A stretch of 64,000 nt of DNA from Gracilariopsis chorda (Eukaryota; Rhodophyta; Florideophyceae; Gracilariales; Gracilariaceae). The translations under genes and the position numbers were made by a program. The DNA is taken from the NCBI GenBank assembly GCA_003194525.1, contig NBIV01000153.1, forward strand, positions 1-64,000, written 5' to 3'. Below are positions 1 through 10,554 of the stretch, piece after piece; positions within the stretch are counted from its first letter, which is position 1; each line of letters opens with the position of its first letter. A model generated the notes under the pieces. That model searched no databases and was not told the origin of the DNA. It saw nothing but the letters and a program-made list of their open reading frames with translations.

Positions 1-239
1 AATATCCGGAAAGGAACATCCGGGGAAATGAGAAAATTAGCCGCCAGCGCCAGCTGGATTTCTCGTACAACGAGGCGAGGGGTTGTATAACCCGAAGACC
101 GTGTTGACGGGAATTTACCTGTACCCAGACTTGGGACTCAGCCGGTATAGAAACCGAGGCAGCGACGCGGAGCTTGGTGGACTCGCGGGACGCGGGCGGT
201 GGTTCCTGCGCAGCAGGGAGCGGAACTTGTTTCCGAGAG

Positions 240-640
240 GACCGCTTTAGCGGGCGGCGAACAATCGGAACCGACGATCCGTCGTCAAGTTCTACACGCC
301 TGAGGCGGGGCCTGATTGCGTCGACAAATCTGTCGCAGTAATCACATCCCAGTATGACTGGTGCTGCCAGTGAACGGCAAACGATGAAGTCCAACTTCAC
401 CACAGATGTACCAAGTCTCACGACGAGGTCCACTGTGCCCACCGTTTGTAACGGATTGTTGTTCGCATCCGAAATGTCGGGGACCGCGTCAGAGCGGATA
501 CGCGACCGCACAAGCGGGGGTAACAATGATTCCACGACAAAGTTGGGGCCTGCACCTGTACCCAGGACGGTGAGAAACCTCACCATAAACTGGGGGTCAA
601 GGCCAAGGTCGGCATAGACCTTATAATTGCGCTTGGCCAA
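240..640 (-). pseudogene. Retropepsin-like aspartic protease domain with mutated active site
   Basis: One minus-strand frame starting near 638 reads an aspartic-protease fold: a strand ending L-G-T-G-A-G-P-N-F where retropepsins have L-D-T-G-A, then a flap-like segment, then the hydrophobic P-V-I-L-G-C-D-Y-C-D-R-F-V motif typical of the C-terminal part of Ty3/gypsy proteases. The family cleaves the Gag-Pol polyprotein. Codon GGT at 562-560 replaces the Asp codon, a single G/A transition, so the enzyme should be dead. It lies downstream of gag, as expected. The frame stays open toward position 1 with a Pro/Arg-rich linker that would lead into reverse transcriptase. Confidence 0.7.
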
Positions 641-1333
641 GACCAAGACTCTACCGGGAATCCGGGGATTTTTACTCCGTATCCACGGGCGACGCAACAC
701 CCGAGGTGCGCAGAGTCCGCGTCAGCGGTGTCTTTCCTCGAGAGGACTTTCACCGGGGAGCGAGGCGAGGACGCCTCGGGCGCCAACAGCCTCGTTTTTG
801 AGGACGCCTCTCCCAAAGGGGAGACTCCCTCAGTTAGTTTTCCGCCTTCGGCGGTGGGTTGGTTTCCTCGACAACGAGTGCTTCATCCCGTTGACGGGGG
901 TTTCTATCCGCATAAGCGGGGGTTGCAACGGATGGTTGCGTGATCTCCGAATCGGGGTGTATGAAGCTTGCCGCGCACGCGGGGTCTGTGGTAGGGCGTG
1001 AGAAAAGTCCGTTTTAGCACGGAGGTAGGAAGCCGTCGGGACGGAACGTTTTCTCCTCTGGAGTGAGGGCCTCATAATTTGCCACCACCTATCCTTCAGT
1101 GAACAAATACACTGAGGAGAGGTATGGGCCATGGGCATAGCACAGGTGGCAAATGAGAGCCAGCACCGCGCCACGGATTATATTCCGAGTATCGGAGAAG
1201 CGAACCGCAGGGCGGGTGTCAGTCCATCCAGGCCGTTGATAACGGGATTGACCGTTTGAAAACGGGAGTCGTTGGGGTTGAACCCGACTGTTACCACCGT
1301 ATAGAACGGGATCTTCTGTTCCCGTATCATGGG

Positions 1334-2599
1334 TCATCTCCGTCGTTGACGGTAACTCACTGGTGGGTATCGACACACCATCCCCTGCGCTAAATGCACG
1401 GTATCAAATCCCTGTCCAGGGTTCCCATCCGCGGTGAGCGGGAGAGAGGAAGCTTCGCTTTCCAGCAACAACGCCTTGGCGGATTTAGACCGATTGTTCG
1501 GAGTTCTTGCACGAAGTGCATCCCCTTCCGCTCGAGCGTGTTGGACCAGCTCGAGGTAGGTGATCCTTCGCTTGTCCTCCCGATAACGGGTAACTAAACT
1601 CCGGATTGCCGGGTCAAGACCATCAATGAGCATGGTACTGCGCTCCCCAGCGGGGTATACGTTACCACATCTGTGGAAAGCCTTGTTAAGGCGCACCGAG
1701 TAATCGGTCTCGGTCTCTCCAGCACGCTGGCGTGTATCTCGCAAAGCGAGGATAGCCTGCTGAATAGCGGTGTTGGTGGCGTAGGAGCGCAGAAGATACT
1801 GCACAGCCTCCGGCCAGCAAGTAACTCCTCCCTCGGAGGCGCGAGAAATCCTCGGACAGAGGTTATTGGTCCTCGGCCACTCCCCGTAAGAAATACGGTA
1901 AAGCCAAATAGGCTTGTCCCTCATTCATACCGAGGGATCGGCCTCCGCTACAAAGCGGGATAGGAAATCCAGTACTAGGACTGGGTCCTCTCCAGTAAAA
2001 CTGGTTGCGGAGCGAGAGCTGCATTCGCTTAATGCATTCTCGCACCTTTCCCGTACCACGGGGCGTACGTCCAAGTGACGAATCTTCAAGCCGGTAGTAC
2101 CGGTATGATAAAAGCTTCCGGTAATCCGGGTTTGTCGGTTTCAATTCCCGGAGACCGGGGTGTCTTCTCCCCTTCTGGCGGGTTCGGACCACACCTTCAG
2201 TGGCGATGACCGCTTCGAGCGGGAGGAGTAGCCTCGCTTCTCGTCCTCCGAGTCGGAGTCCGAGGAGCTCGAGCTAACCGAATGGTTCGGGGTGATCCGA
2301 CGATGTCGAAGAATCGGAGTTCCGAATATTTTCGGTGATGTTTCCGTCGGTTGACGGCGTTTCTTCTTCCCAGCAAGCTGGTCGTTGTGCGATGCCTCGT
2401 TGACCGGATCACCGGGGATGGTTTGTCCATGAGGACGAACTGCTCCAGCGTCTCCAGGCGGGCACCATCCGATCAATCGGGCTTCAACTCCTTCGATGAA
2501 GGCGGCGGGTTGTCCCAAACTCTCCAACACGGAGTTGACGTCAGACCGTAAAATACGGAGTTCCTCGGCGACCTCCTCTACGGGGGTTGCCGAGACCAC
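1334..2599 (-). pseudogene. Retrotransposon gag-like gene, frameshifted
   Basis: Three minus-strand frames follow each other: 2599-2141 has a short heptad-like N-terminal stretch and a Ser/Asp-rich tract, 2192-1863 bridges, and 1924-1334 holds a retrotransposon gag domain, seen in the order A-L-R-D-T-R-Q-R-A-G-E-T-E followed by F-H-R-C-G and L-I-D-G-L-D-P-A-I-R. Gag forms the particle that packages element RNA. The frame changes near 2170 and 1900 mean no intact protein is made. Upstream Pro/Ala-rich reading (2845-2622) may be the N-terminus. Stems of small hairpins run through the coding sequence. Confidence 0.65.
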
Positions 2600-3067
2600 T
2601 CTTGGAGGGATTTTAGTTTCCCTACAAGGGTGTCATGGGCGGTCCACAGAGCGCGGACCTGGGATTCCAGGAAGTCCCCTGGGGGGTGTTATCGCCCGTT
2701 CCACGGGGGCTTGAAGCCGCGACAGCGGGAGCAGGCCGGGGTGCCTGGGGCACTGCGGCAACAGCCGGAGTCGATGCTGCATTCCCCTGCGGGGGTGATA
2801 ACGAGGGCAAAAGGAGGTTCCGGGGTTCCCGGTCGGGGGTATCATTCCGCGATGAAGCGGCGCCGCACGGCTGGAATTGTCCGTATAGGGATACGGGGTA
2901 CGAACCGAACTTCGGAAGTGTCCACGTTGTCGCGGGAGCGACTACGCGTAACCACTGGCTCCGCGTCGGAGGGATTTCTCGACATGAGAAATACCGTTAC
3001 GACGGGAAACGATCACGGAACTTCCGGTGAATGAAAACAAACCTCGTAGAGGGAAAGCAAAAACCGA

Positions 3068-3085
3068 TTCTAGGTCGGGAGACCA
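3068..3085 (-). promoter_or_regulatory. Putative tRNA primer-binding site
   Basis: Immediately inside the LTR, after a 3-nt spacer, the minus strand reads TGGTCTCCCGACCTAGAA. The plus strand therefore ends in ACCA preceded by a plausible acceptor stem, as expected for complementarity to a tRNA 3' end. It supports calling 3089-3897 a 5' LTR. The tRNA was not identified. Confidence 0.55.
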
Positions 3086-3088
3086 CTT

Positions 3089-3897
3089 TGTGGTGCAATG
3101 CCCCAAGGGGAAAAAACACCGAAAGAACGTCCGGGATCTTCCTCTCACGAGGTGAACCCAGTTGGGTAGAGCCTCCCAGAGGTGTCACGGCGAAGCCGGT
3201 TTGTAAGACCAGGGACACCTGTCGCGAACTCGCGCAGGGAGGTGAAGGCGAAGAATCGGTATCCGCGTGAGCGGGGCGTGATCCTCAGTAGAGGTATGTT
3301 TCCACGTAAGTGGGGGTGTGTGAGCGGATGCGCACACGAGGGCCGCGGATAGCGGGAGGTGCTACCCTAAAAAGGGGAAAGAGGAAGGACGAGTGGGTCG
3401 CGAGAGCGACGAGTAGATACGGCAATGCCGGTGGACAGGACTCCCTATACAGGGCGAAACACCAATATGATTGGAACAATTAGTACTCCCAATGATGGGT
3501 CTCCTTTAGATGTGCAAGGGGGGTGAACTTCCGTACACTACGGTGCTTCCCTCCAAGGAGGAGTTGAGAACACGCGGAGGCGGTAAAGCTCAGAGCCAAT
3601 TCCCAGGTTGGGGTCCCTTGTTGGGGAAGGTTTTACTGGTGCGACGGCAGTGCGCCGTCGCACTAAGTACTAGCTTCCCAGAAATGGGTGTGAAAATAAT
3701 AAATAAAATTAACTAAAAATACTCCACATTCCGTGGCAACATCCACTACTGTGGCCAACCGCCAATTGACCCAAAACCGTGTCCCACGTGTCCATACCCA
3801 CCATTGTGGGGCGTAGTTCATATACACACTACACAACCGATAATATCGGGAAAGCGTTCAAGTACCCAGAATCCCTCCCTGAGGGCGTTGCACTTCA
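3089..3897 (-). repeat. 5' LTR (809 bp), hairpin-rich
   Basis: Starts TGTGGTGCAATGCCC and ends GGGCGTTGCACTTCA on the plus strand. The two ends form an imperfect 15-bp inverted repeat bounded by TG...CA. A second copy about 820 bp long lies at 22469-23288 and is alignable over its full length. The sequence is a near-continuous series of 4-6 bp stems with 2-5 nt loops, the largest being a 10-bp stem at 3639-3663 (GTGCGACGGC and its complement). Confidence 0.8.
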
Positions 3898-5546
3898 TCA
3901 AGAACCGTTTGCATACCCTTCACTTTTCTTACTAGATGTTCCCCGCCAGCTTTCTGTAGGGCATCTGAGATTCCAGTATCTGATGGTAGGACATTGTCCC
4001 ACCAACGGATATTGTCACTGAATCATTGTTGGAACGCAATCGATTGCTAGCGATTGCGACATATACTTCTAGTATCATAAATTCATTACTTTGTAGCCTT
4101 GTTCTGCATTCACCAATACAATGGTCAAGTCAAGGTCAATGGGGCATTTCGGCAGATCTACTCGCAATCGAAATGCAGTACAGATCTCACTCTTCGCAAA
4201 TCTATAATCACACGATTGCAATTCTTCAAATAACTACACCGCCATAGCACTATACAACCACAAAAAACAAAATGACTTCCAGAGTATATAAAACAGAGAT
4301 GTTCTTTCCGTAACGTTTCGTTCTTCAAAGAGAAAGAATTCTCTGTAGCTGAACAAGTACGCCTTTTCTCAGCTCTGAACTTTGCGCAGTAGGTGATAGG
4401 CCTTACAAGATGTGTTATCATCCCAAAAACGAACGTTTATCTTCAAATGATGATCTTTTCAAAAACAAGAAAAATCATCTTTTTCCTATGGTTCAAAAGA
4501 ATGTAGCGTATAGATTCGGGTACCTGTGGTCTTCTCAAAACTTCTCTATTTTTCTTGTTGTTTGCAGAAAGCATTTGGGCAGCGATGTACAAGATAAGCT
4601 TTCTGAAACTTCATACCAGATTTGTTCGTAAACGGCTTCGTTTCCTCTCTATGGAATGTGGAGGGAAGAAATGCAGTTTGATTTTGGATCCGGTAGCAGT
4701 TTTGTTGTGTACATATCGCCTGCGATAGCTTTGCTAAGAGGACCAGTCAATCAAAGAGTGGCATAGAAGCAATGAGGCACAGCAAGACAAAATGAAGGAG
4801 GGATAGGGATGTTAGGTACTAAGAATGCTTAATGGTTCATTTGTTGAACGGAGGAGTTCGGTGAAAGGCACCTTCGGTTCAATAATAATGACTAATTGGA
4901 GTGATAAATTATTTTTGCAATCGGTAGCTACACGCATATATCATCCGAAACTTCTTTGAGCGTGCACAGAGTCACGCATTGGCTGACAATGTTGGATTAC
5001 GAGCCAAAATGAAACCCCTCCCTAGGTTCGCGGGTGTGATTCACCCTTACGTCACATTCTAAGTGAGTCCAAAACCACGTGACACATTGTAAACACCACT
5101 GTCGGCTTAGGCTACGCCAAAAAATGCCCAAAAGGTACTCAAAAATTAATCACTGACGTCAAAAGCAAATTGTACTAAACCAAATTATAGAAATAGATTA
5201 TAATCCGCCAAGCAGCCAGTAAAACATTGTCTAGATAAGCTTAGCATATATTACAACGTAATAAACTTTTAATAAGAACTACGTAGACCGCGATCTACCC
5301 CCAGTAAAAAATCTATCCGTTGAATGAGAACCATGTAAATTAATTGATTGCAATACAGTGAAGGGTTCAGAAATGGGTTTGAAATTGGTTCAAACTGTCA
5401 AAATAGTAGCACAGACTCATTATTTTGCCAGTTGGAACCGTACAATGCATTTTATAAGTAGAATATCTCCAATCATTTAAATGGCCAACATGTAACAACC
5501 AAGGTGACCTCCTTTATCAAGAGCTTACAAAGCTACTACGACTATC
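3898..5546. other. AT-rich spacer without recognisable gene
   Basis: Only short overlapping open frames occur here, none with a recognisable motif or credible composition. No tRNA, rRNA or clear repeat was seen. Confidence 0.5.
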
Positions 5547-6352
5547 TGTAAAAACCTGGAATGCCGTGGGTACGTTAAACCTATACAAAGAAGTGGGGAT
5601 GGAATTGTGATTCAAACACCAAGAAAAGTAATAGAGCGTGAATCTACGAAAGACGTAGAAATCAGTCGTGAGATTCCCAGTCAATCTTGCGCTTCGTCAA
5701 ATAACAATGACGAAAGAATGAAAGTATGGAAACAAGAAAGAATTAGAACATCGACTGTTATTAATACGTTAACGAAGGCTTGAAGACAACCGTGCAACTA
5801 ATACCAACTTGCAGCAGAAACGGCAATCCGAAAAGGGGTTCATGGTGGCTGATTGATAACCAAGTGACGAACAAGATGTCATTATTTTCGAATACTTCAC
5901 AGAATGCTTTAGTTTCTACTAATGGATCCAACACAGGAAAAGAGATTCAACCTCGGACCTCGTCCATTGTATCTTCTAGAGAACAAAAGGAAAATCAGAA
6001 TCTCAAGGCATTTGTTCGATTTATACCGTGGATGGGAAAGACAGCCGAAGAAGCCATAGAAGTTTAACGGAAAAGGTCTATTGACAAAGGTTAAAAAGCA
6101 TTCAGACTTTTTGGGAATGCAACAAATTGCAGAAAGTATACTGTTGACTACGAATAGTGGATGTGGCCGAAAACGGGTCTACAAAACCTTTTTCTACGCT
6201 ATAGGGCTCCTATGGAACTATTTTCAAAGTTTAGTCCAGAGACCTTACAAGTCAAAGAAGACGGAACAGATGAAAATGAAAAGCACCTATTGACGGATTC
6301 AATCAGCATCTTAAGCTGCGATAAAGACCTCAATGCATATCCGCTATGCTGA
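5547..6352 (+). pseudogene. Possible decayed gene, unknown family
   Basis: An open stretch (5547-5783) containing a Cys-X4-Cys motif (C-K-N-L-E-C-R-G) and a polar tail is followed by frames at 5780-6067 (95 aa, Ser/Asn/Gln-rich), 6081-6293 and 6161-6352. The pieces abut or overlap in different frames, as in a frameshifted gene, and the composition looks protein-like. I do not recognise the family. The region ends just before the solo LTR at 6380. Chance open frames in AT-rich DNA remain possible. Confidence 0.25.
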
Positions 6353-6379
6353 AAAGTAGCTAAAGCTTACTTTGTGTAC

Positions 6380-7149
6380 TGTGGTGCAATGCCCCGAGAC
6401 GGGAGCTGACACACAAGGGTGTTCAACGTCCTCCTCTGTAGGGTAGCGCCGCGATAAAACCACCTGTGGTGAGCACACGAAGCTGGGTGTAAAGCCGGGA
6501 CTCACCGTCACGACGGGCGATCAGGTGTAAGAAGCAGAAAGACCGAGAAGTCAGAAGCGGTAAAATGTGGCGACACACTAGTGGTGGGCAATGCGCAAGG
6601 GCGGTACGGTATCCACACGAGTGGGGCGGTGGTGACCGAGGCAACGGTAATCATCAGTAGCCGCCGTACAACGACACCTGTATACGGGGGAACACAGCAA
6701 TAGCCGCGGTAAAAGCGCACACGGAACCGAACACAATAGGGTTAAGAATGTGCTGAAAGCTCCACGAGGTGGGTAAATAAGCCTGCACTAGATGGTGTCT
6801 CTCCGGACGCATGAAAACACTCACCAGGGGTTCTGAGTCAGAGCTGACACTCGCCTGCTGCGTTTACTTCGACCCAGGCGACCGGAGCCCACACACATGA
6901 GTAGTGGTGGTCGGCGCCCTGACATTACAGTGAAATTAACTAGTAATATCCCTAAGGGGGCGTCTAATAATACATACGTGTGTCACATGCCAGCAATGCT
7001 GTGCACTACACCTGCAACCCATATTGGGGGCCTTCCAACGGAAACTGAATACCGGTACATTACTCATACTTCACAGTCTGGAGGTGAGCATCGCCAAAGT
7101 GGAGTATGAAACCCATTAGTGCTGATACCGCTGAAAGCGTTGCACTTCA
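6380..7149. repeat. Solo LTR with 5-bp target-site duplication
   Basis: The 770-bp block begins with the same TGTGGTGCAATGCCCC as the LTRs at 3089 and 22469 and ends in the same GCGTTGCACTTCA. It is flanked by TGTAC at 6375-6379 and 7150-7154. No internal retrotransposon region is attached, so it is a solo LTR left after LTR-LTR recombination, or a short non-autonomous relative. The interior differs strongly from the other two LTRs, implying a separate subfamily, but is also rich in short hairpins. Confidence 0.8.
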
Positions 7150-7279
7150 TGTACGACGTATAAAATATAACACACAAACGAACGACAATATCACTGCCCT
7201 TAGGCAATGAGTCTACATTCAATACTCATGCTGTGCTACCTAAATAGATCAAGATAGTCAAAGATCACCAAGAGAGCTA

Positions 7280-7670
7280 AGCCCGCTTAATGTCCCATGG
7301 AAGGCTGGTTATGCCACTTCGAGGTTCATTCCATGGCGTCCAGCGGGATATGCCGGCTGCATGTCATAGCGAGGGCAGTTTAACCACCTCTGCTTTGCTT
7401 TCTGTGGCACCGAGTGGGCTACGCCCACTTAGTGCCACGAGGAAGGCTTGTTATGCCACATTTACGTTCATTCCATGGGGTCTGGCGGGTTATGCCCGCT
7501 GCACATGATGGCAAGGGCGGATACTCCACCTCGGCTCTGCCATCTGTGGCACTAAGTGGGCTATGCGCGTTTAGTGTCATGAAGAGGGTTGTTTATGCCA
7601 TTTCTACCTCCAATCCTTATTGTCTAGCTGGTTATGCCCTTGAGACGTCATAGAGAGTGTGGTTGAGCCA
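7280..7670. repeat. About 142-bp tandem repeat, nearly three units
   Basis: Units start near 7291, 7433 and 7574 (corresponding bases at 7301, 7443 and 7584). Each contains a GTGGGCTAYGC...-type palindrome and phrases resembling AAGGCTTGTTATGCC and TTCATTCCATGG. The third unit is diverged. Short open frames across it reflect the repeat rather than genes. Confidence 0.75.
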
Positions 7671-8139
7671 CTCTTATTTCTTTTTCTGTATAATGATATA
7701 TGTAGCAAGCGTTGTATTGAAGTGGTTTGTTTTACGGCACTTACCTCTCCTGTTTTTCAGAGGCTCTTTTATGTACGCTATATGATTCTTGTGGCCACTC
7801 TTGTGCAATCATCTCCCTAACTTTTGAAATAAACGCCAGATCATGTAACTCTTACCGCTTTTCTTTAGTTCTATGTATATAGCTGTTCCAGTGTTAGCAC
7901 TGATTATGTAATGCAGATTTACATAGTCTCATCGTGGTTTAGATAGGCTTGCTACTTCACCTGACCAGACTGTAAGAAGTTTTTGTATTAGAAAACGGGT
8001 TTAATGATGCTGTGCTTCAGTTTGCTCTTCACAAACGTCTGGCATGAACTTTTGAAAAGCAACACTATCATGAATAATGTCTTACTCTATGGATATCCTC
8101 TCGACGTGCTTGATTTACTCTGACAGAGATGTAAAGCGA

Positions 8140-8448
8140 GGAAAAGATTGACGAGCACAGTCGTTATATGCCGCAAAATAGTTTGCGTATGCGTGATGAC
8201 CAGCCATCTGCAAATATCTCCATGATTGCTTGATCTCTGAAACCTAGCGATCGATACAGCTGAACTGCTCCCCTTTTGATGGAATGGCCAGAGTACATTT
8301 CAGCCTCACTTTCGCTGACCCCTATTGAGAGTAATCGCCGTAGAAGGAATTGCGTGTTTTTTTGCGCTCCAGTGCCGAGAATGGTCAAGAATATTTCCAC
8401 CTGCTGAAGTTCTTTAATCGCAAAACAAGTATCCTCGTGAGCTTCCAC
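8140..8448 (-). pseudogene. Tyrosine recombinase C-terminal fragment
   Basis: The minus-strand frame 8448-8164 reads a tyrosine-recombinase catalytic segment: S-G-H-S-I-K-R-G (the H-x-x-R box), then a hydrophobic helix, then A-D-G-W-S-S. These enzymes cut and rejoin DNA through a tyrosine nucleophile and are carried in eukaryotes by Cryptons and DIRS-type retrotransposons. Directly after W-S-S the other frame reads A-Y-A-N-Y-F-A-A-Y, which looks like the expected nucleophile region, so a small indel has broken the gene. The N-terminal half is not readable upstream (8449-9130). Whether it came from a Crypton or a DIRS element cannot be told from this piece. Confidence 0.6.
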
Positions 8449-9479
8449 GCAAGATCAACCAGGAGTACGTTGCAATAAAAGGGTCCATGAGAAATTTGAA
8501 TCGTAAAGCCGTGTTCCCTGTCCAGGTTTTAAGTTTGTAAATCTTCTGCTTGGTAAAGTTCTTTACAGAGTCATTTGCAATAAGAATGCATCAACCGGAA
8601 CCCACAGACACATTCTGAAGTTTGAGGTTAGAACGTTCATCATAACGCAGTCACAATTTTAATTCAATGGGCATATTAGAATGGAGAAGAACATCCCTTA
8701 TGTTGACAAATCACTGCTGAGCACTGCACCAGTACCTCTCGGTGTGATCACAAAAGTTCTTAACCGTTATAGGATTTGCGCGCAATGTCACAACACCTTA
8801 ATGCGCTAGATGTACTCTGTGTGATCTTCGTAACGCAGCGAGTTCGACATTGCTGATTAGAGGGTTTCCATGAGCTTTAGAATTTGTTTCATCAACAACC
8901 CATGTCCTCCTGTGACAATTTCGAGATTACATATGTCTCAAAACCTGTATCAACGCATTCATTGCATCATTCTTCAGGCTGTCTGGATTCTCAAATTTGC
9001 AATAGTCCGCTAATAGATTCAAAACAAAGGTTGAACTAGACGGCGTTACAATAATAAGATCACGAGCTTGTTCGATATTTACGTAATCTGTAATTACTTT
9101 CAAAGCGAGCTTATGTTGAACTTAGTAGAAGCACTGCAAGCAGACTACACAAGTTGGTAACGAACACGAAGTCGTTCATCGCCACTGACACTGAAGTTTG
9201 GGTTCTTTGAACCTCTCCCTTTTCGAACGCGTGTTAAAACGCTGTTGAGAACTGACCTATAAAAGTCAGGAGATACTGATTTCGTGCGTATAGAACAGAT
9301 GCCGACGTTTTGGAGACCGCAATGGGCCCTGAGCTCTGTTGATTGCGCATCATGCGTGAGACGCATATGTGGCTGAATTGTAGGTAGCAGGTTGCGTAGG
9401 TGGCAGGTTATCGTAGGTAGACCTGCACCACGGGTTTGAGAGCTGTTCCCCATAGACCGTGGGTGACGTCAATTCAAAT
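8449..9479. other. Spacer, no supported gene
   Basis: A 102-aa minus-strand frame (9453-9145) has no recognisable motif. An open minus stretch near 8500-8600 may be the eroded upstream part of the recombinase. Nothing else is supported. Confidence 0.4.
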
Positions 9480-9660
9480 GAGGTAGTTTCCTGTTTGAGA
9501 GCTGCCCGAAGGAGGCACAATAAATACCCGGTTTCGGTATGAAGGAACAGAAACCGGAGGCATCCTCAGACGAACTTCTGAGGTCTTGTGCCTGTTCCCT
9601 CGCCTCGCGTTCACTCGCACGCCTCCGTCGTGCGACTGCCCGCTCCAGCTTTCCTGTCCA
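9480..9660 (-). repeat. Diverged LTR fragment of the chromodomain gypsy family
   Basis: The minus strand resembles the LTR copies at 41191-41486 and 46188-46483: it contains GAACAGGCACAAGACCTCAG, then CTGAGG and TGCCTCC at matching spacing, and a later TTTATT. It is clearly more diverged than those two are from each other. Boundaries are approximate. Confidence 0.55.
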
Positions 9661-10119
9661 GACCAACAAGCTCATTACTCGATGGTGACCAAAGCACGCC
9701 AAAGAATCACTGGCAACAGGGAAGTGAACAGTTCGCGAGATTCTGGGTGATGGCCATGATCGGGATGTTTTCACATCAGCACCACTGTGGATCGTGCAGC
9801 GAAGCGGCAGAAACACAGGGCGACAGTTGCGAGCAGCGCATGCGCGACGCCTGCTCCGCACAGTGTGTGCACGGCACATTGCCTCAGCTGGCATCTGTGA
9901 GAAGAAAACAACTACAGCGAGCAGGCGTGTCAAGGAGCAGGGGCATGCCGATGATGCTGGTCATTTACGAAGGGCAACAAGTGTCGTGGTTTGGTGGGCG
10001 TCAGTGATATCCATAGGGGTGCAACAGTCGTGTCTTTGGTATGATAGCGGGGACGAATGAGCCGCGAACTTGAGCCTTTCCGTAGTTGCGGTTTTGGGAG
10101 CCCTACCTTCGCGTGTGTG

Positions 10120-10545
10120 TCACGATGGAGAAGGCTTTGTACCGGCATCAAAGCAATAAGCCGAGTTCCCGCATGGAAACACGCCTACGTCGTAAACCAG
10201 GACAATCCCATACGGCTCAAGTCCTCCGTAACTGGCAACATCGCCCTCCATGAAAAACCAAACATTCGTTGCGTATCGAACACGGTCTTGTAGCTCTTTT
10301 CCGTTCTTCTTGCATTGGGGATCGCACTCCTTTTCGAAGGCAGAAGTGGCGCGTACAGTCGTACTTCTTTTAGTTCCACTAGCATTCCGTTCTGACCTCC
10401 AGATCGGCCAATGCCTTACCCAATATTTGGCACGCCGTAGTCGAAGATTACTACTAAGCTGCCACTGTCGCCTCTGCTTCTGCCTTGAGGTTTGCTTTTA
10501 CCGGCTACGCCACCGTCTCCGTCTCCTCTGCCTCCTCCGTGATTT
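10120..10545 (-). other. Possible coding stretch with a 41-bp GT-AG intron, unknown product
   Basis: On the minus strand an open, Gly/Arg-rich frame containing G-R-S-R-G-D-S-G-S-L-V-V-I-F ends at 10420. If a GTAAGG...CTAG segment (10419-10379) is removed, it joins in frame to a second stretch with conserved-looking Y-A-T-N-V-W-F-F-M-E-G-D and Y-G-I-V-L-V-Y-D-V-G-V-F, ending at the stop 10122-10120. No start codon is evident and the upstream frame closes near 10545. The G-D-S-G string recalls serine proteases, but there is no supporting His or Asp box, so I make no functional call. The stretch abuts the 5' end of the polymerase I fragment on the other strand. Confidence 0.25.
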
Positions 10546-10554
10546 CACCACAGC

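Larger units (their letters stand above)
1..3897 (-). mobile_element. Ty3/gypsy-like LTR retrotransposon, 5' portion, cut by window edge
   Basis: Reading right to left, the order is LTR (3897-3089), a primer-binding site, a gag-like region (about 2845-1334) and a retropepsin-like domain (about 640-240). This is the 5' half of an LTR retrotransposon; reverse transcriptase, integrase and the 3' LTR would lie beyond position 1. Both coding parts are broken: gag needs frame changes near 1900 and 2170, and the protease has lost its catalytic aspartate. The whole stretch is packed with short inverted repeats, in coding and non-coding parts alike. Assignment to Ty3/gypsy rests on the gag and protease style only, since no polymerase is visible. 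Confidence 0.75.

Noticed and set aside
3089-3897. Hairpin-rich block as a miniature DNA transposon rather than an LTR
   Set aside because: Its ends are inverted repeats and one relative has a 5-bp duplication, but a primer-binding site and gag-protease follow it directly, which fits a 5' LTR. It remains the alternative for 6380-7149.
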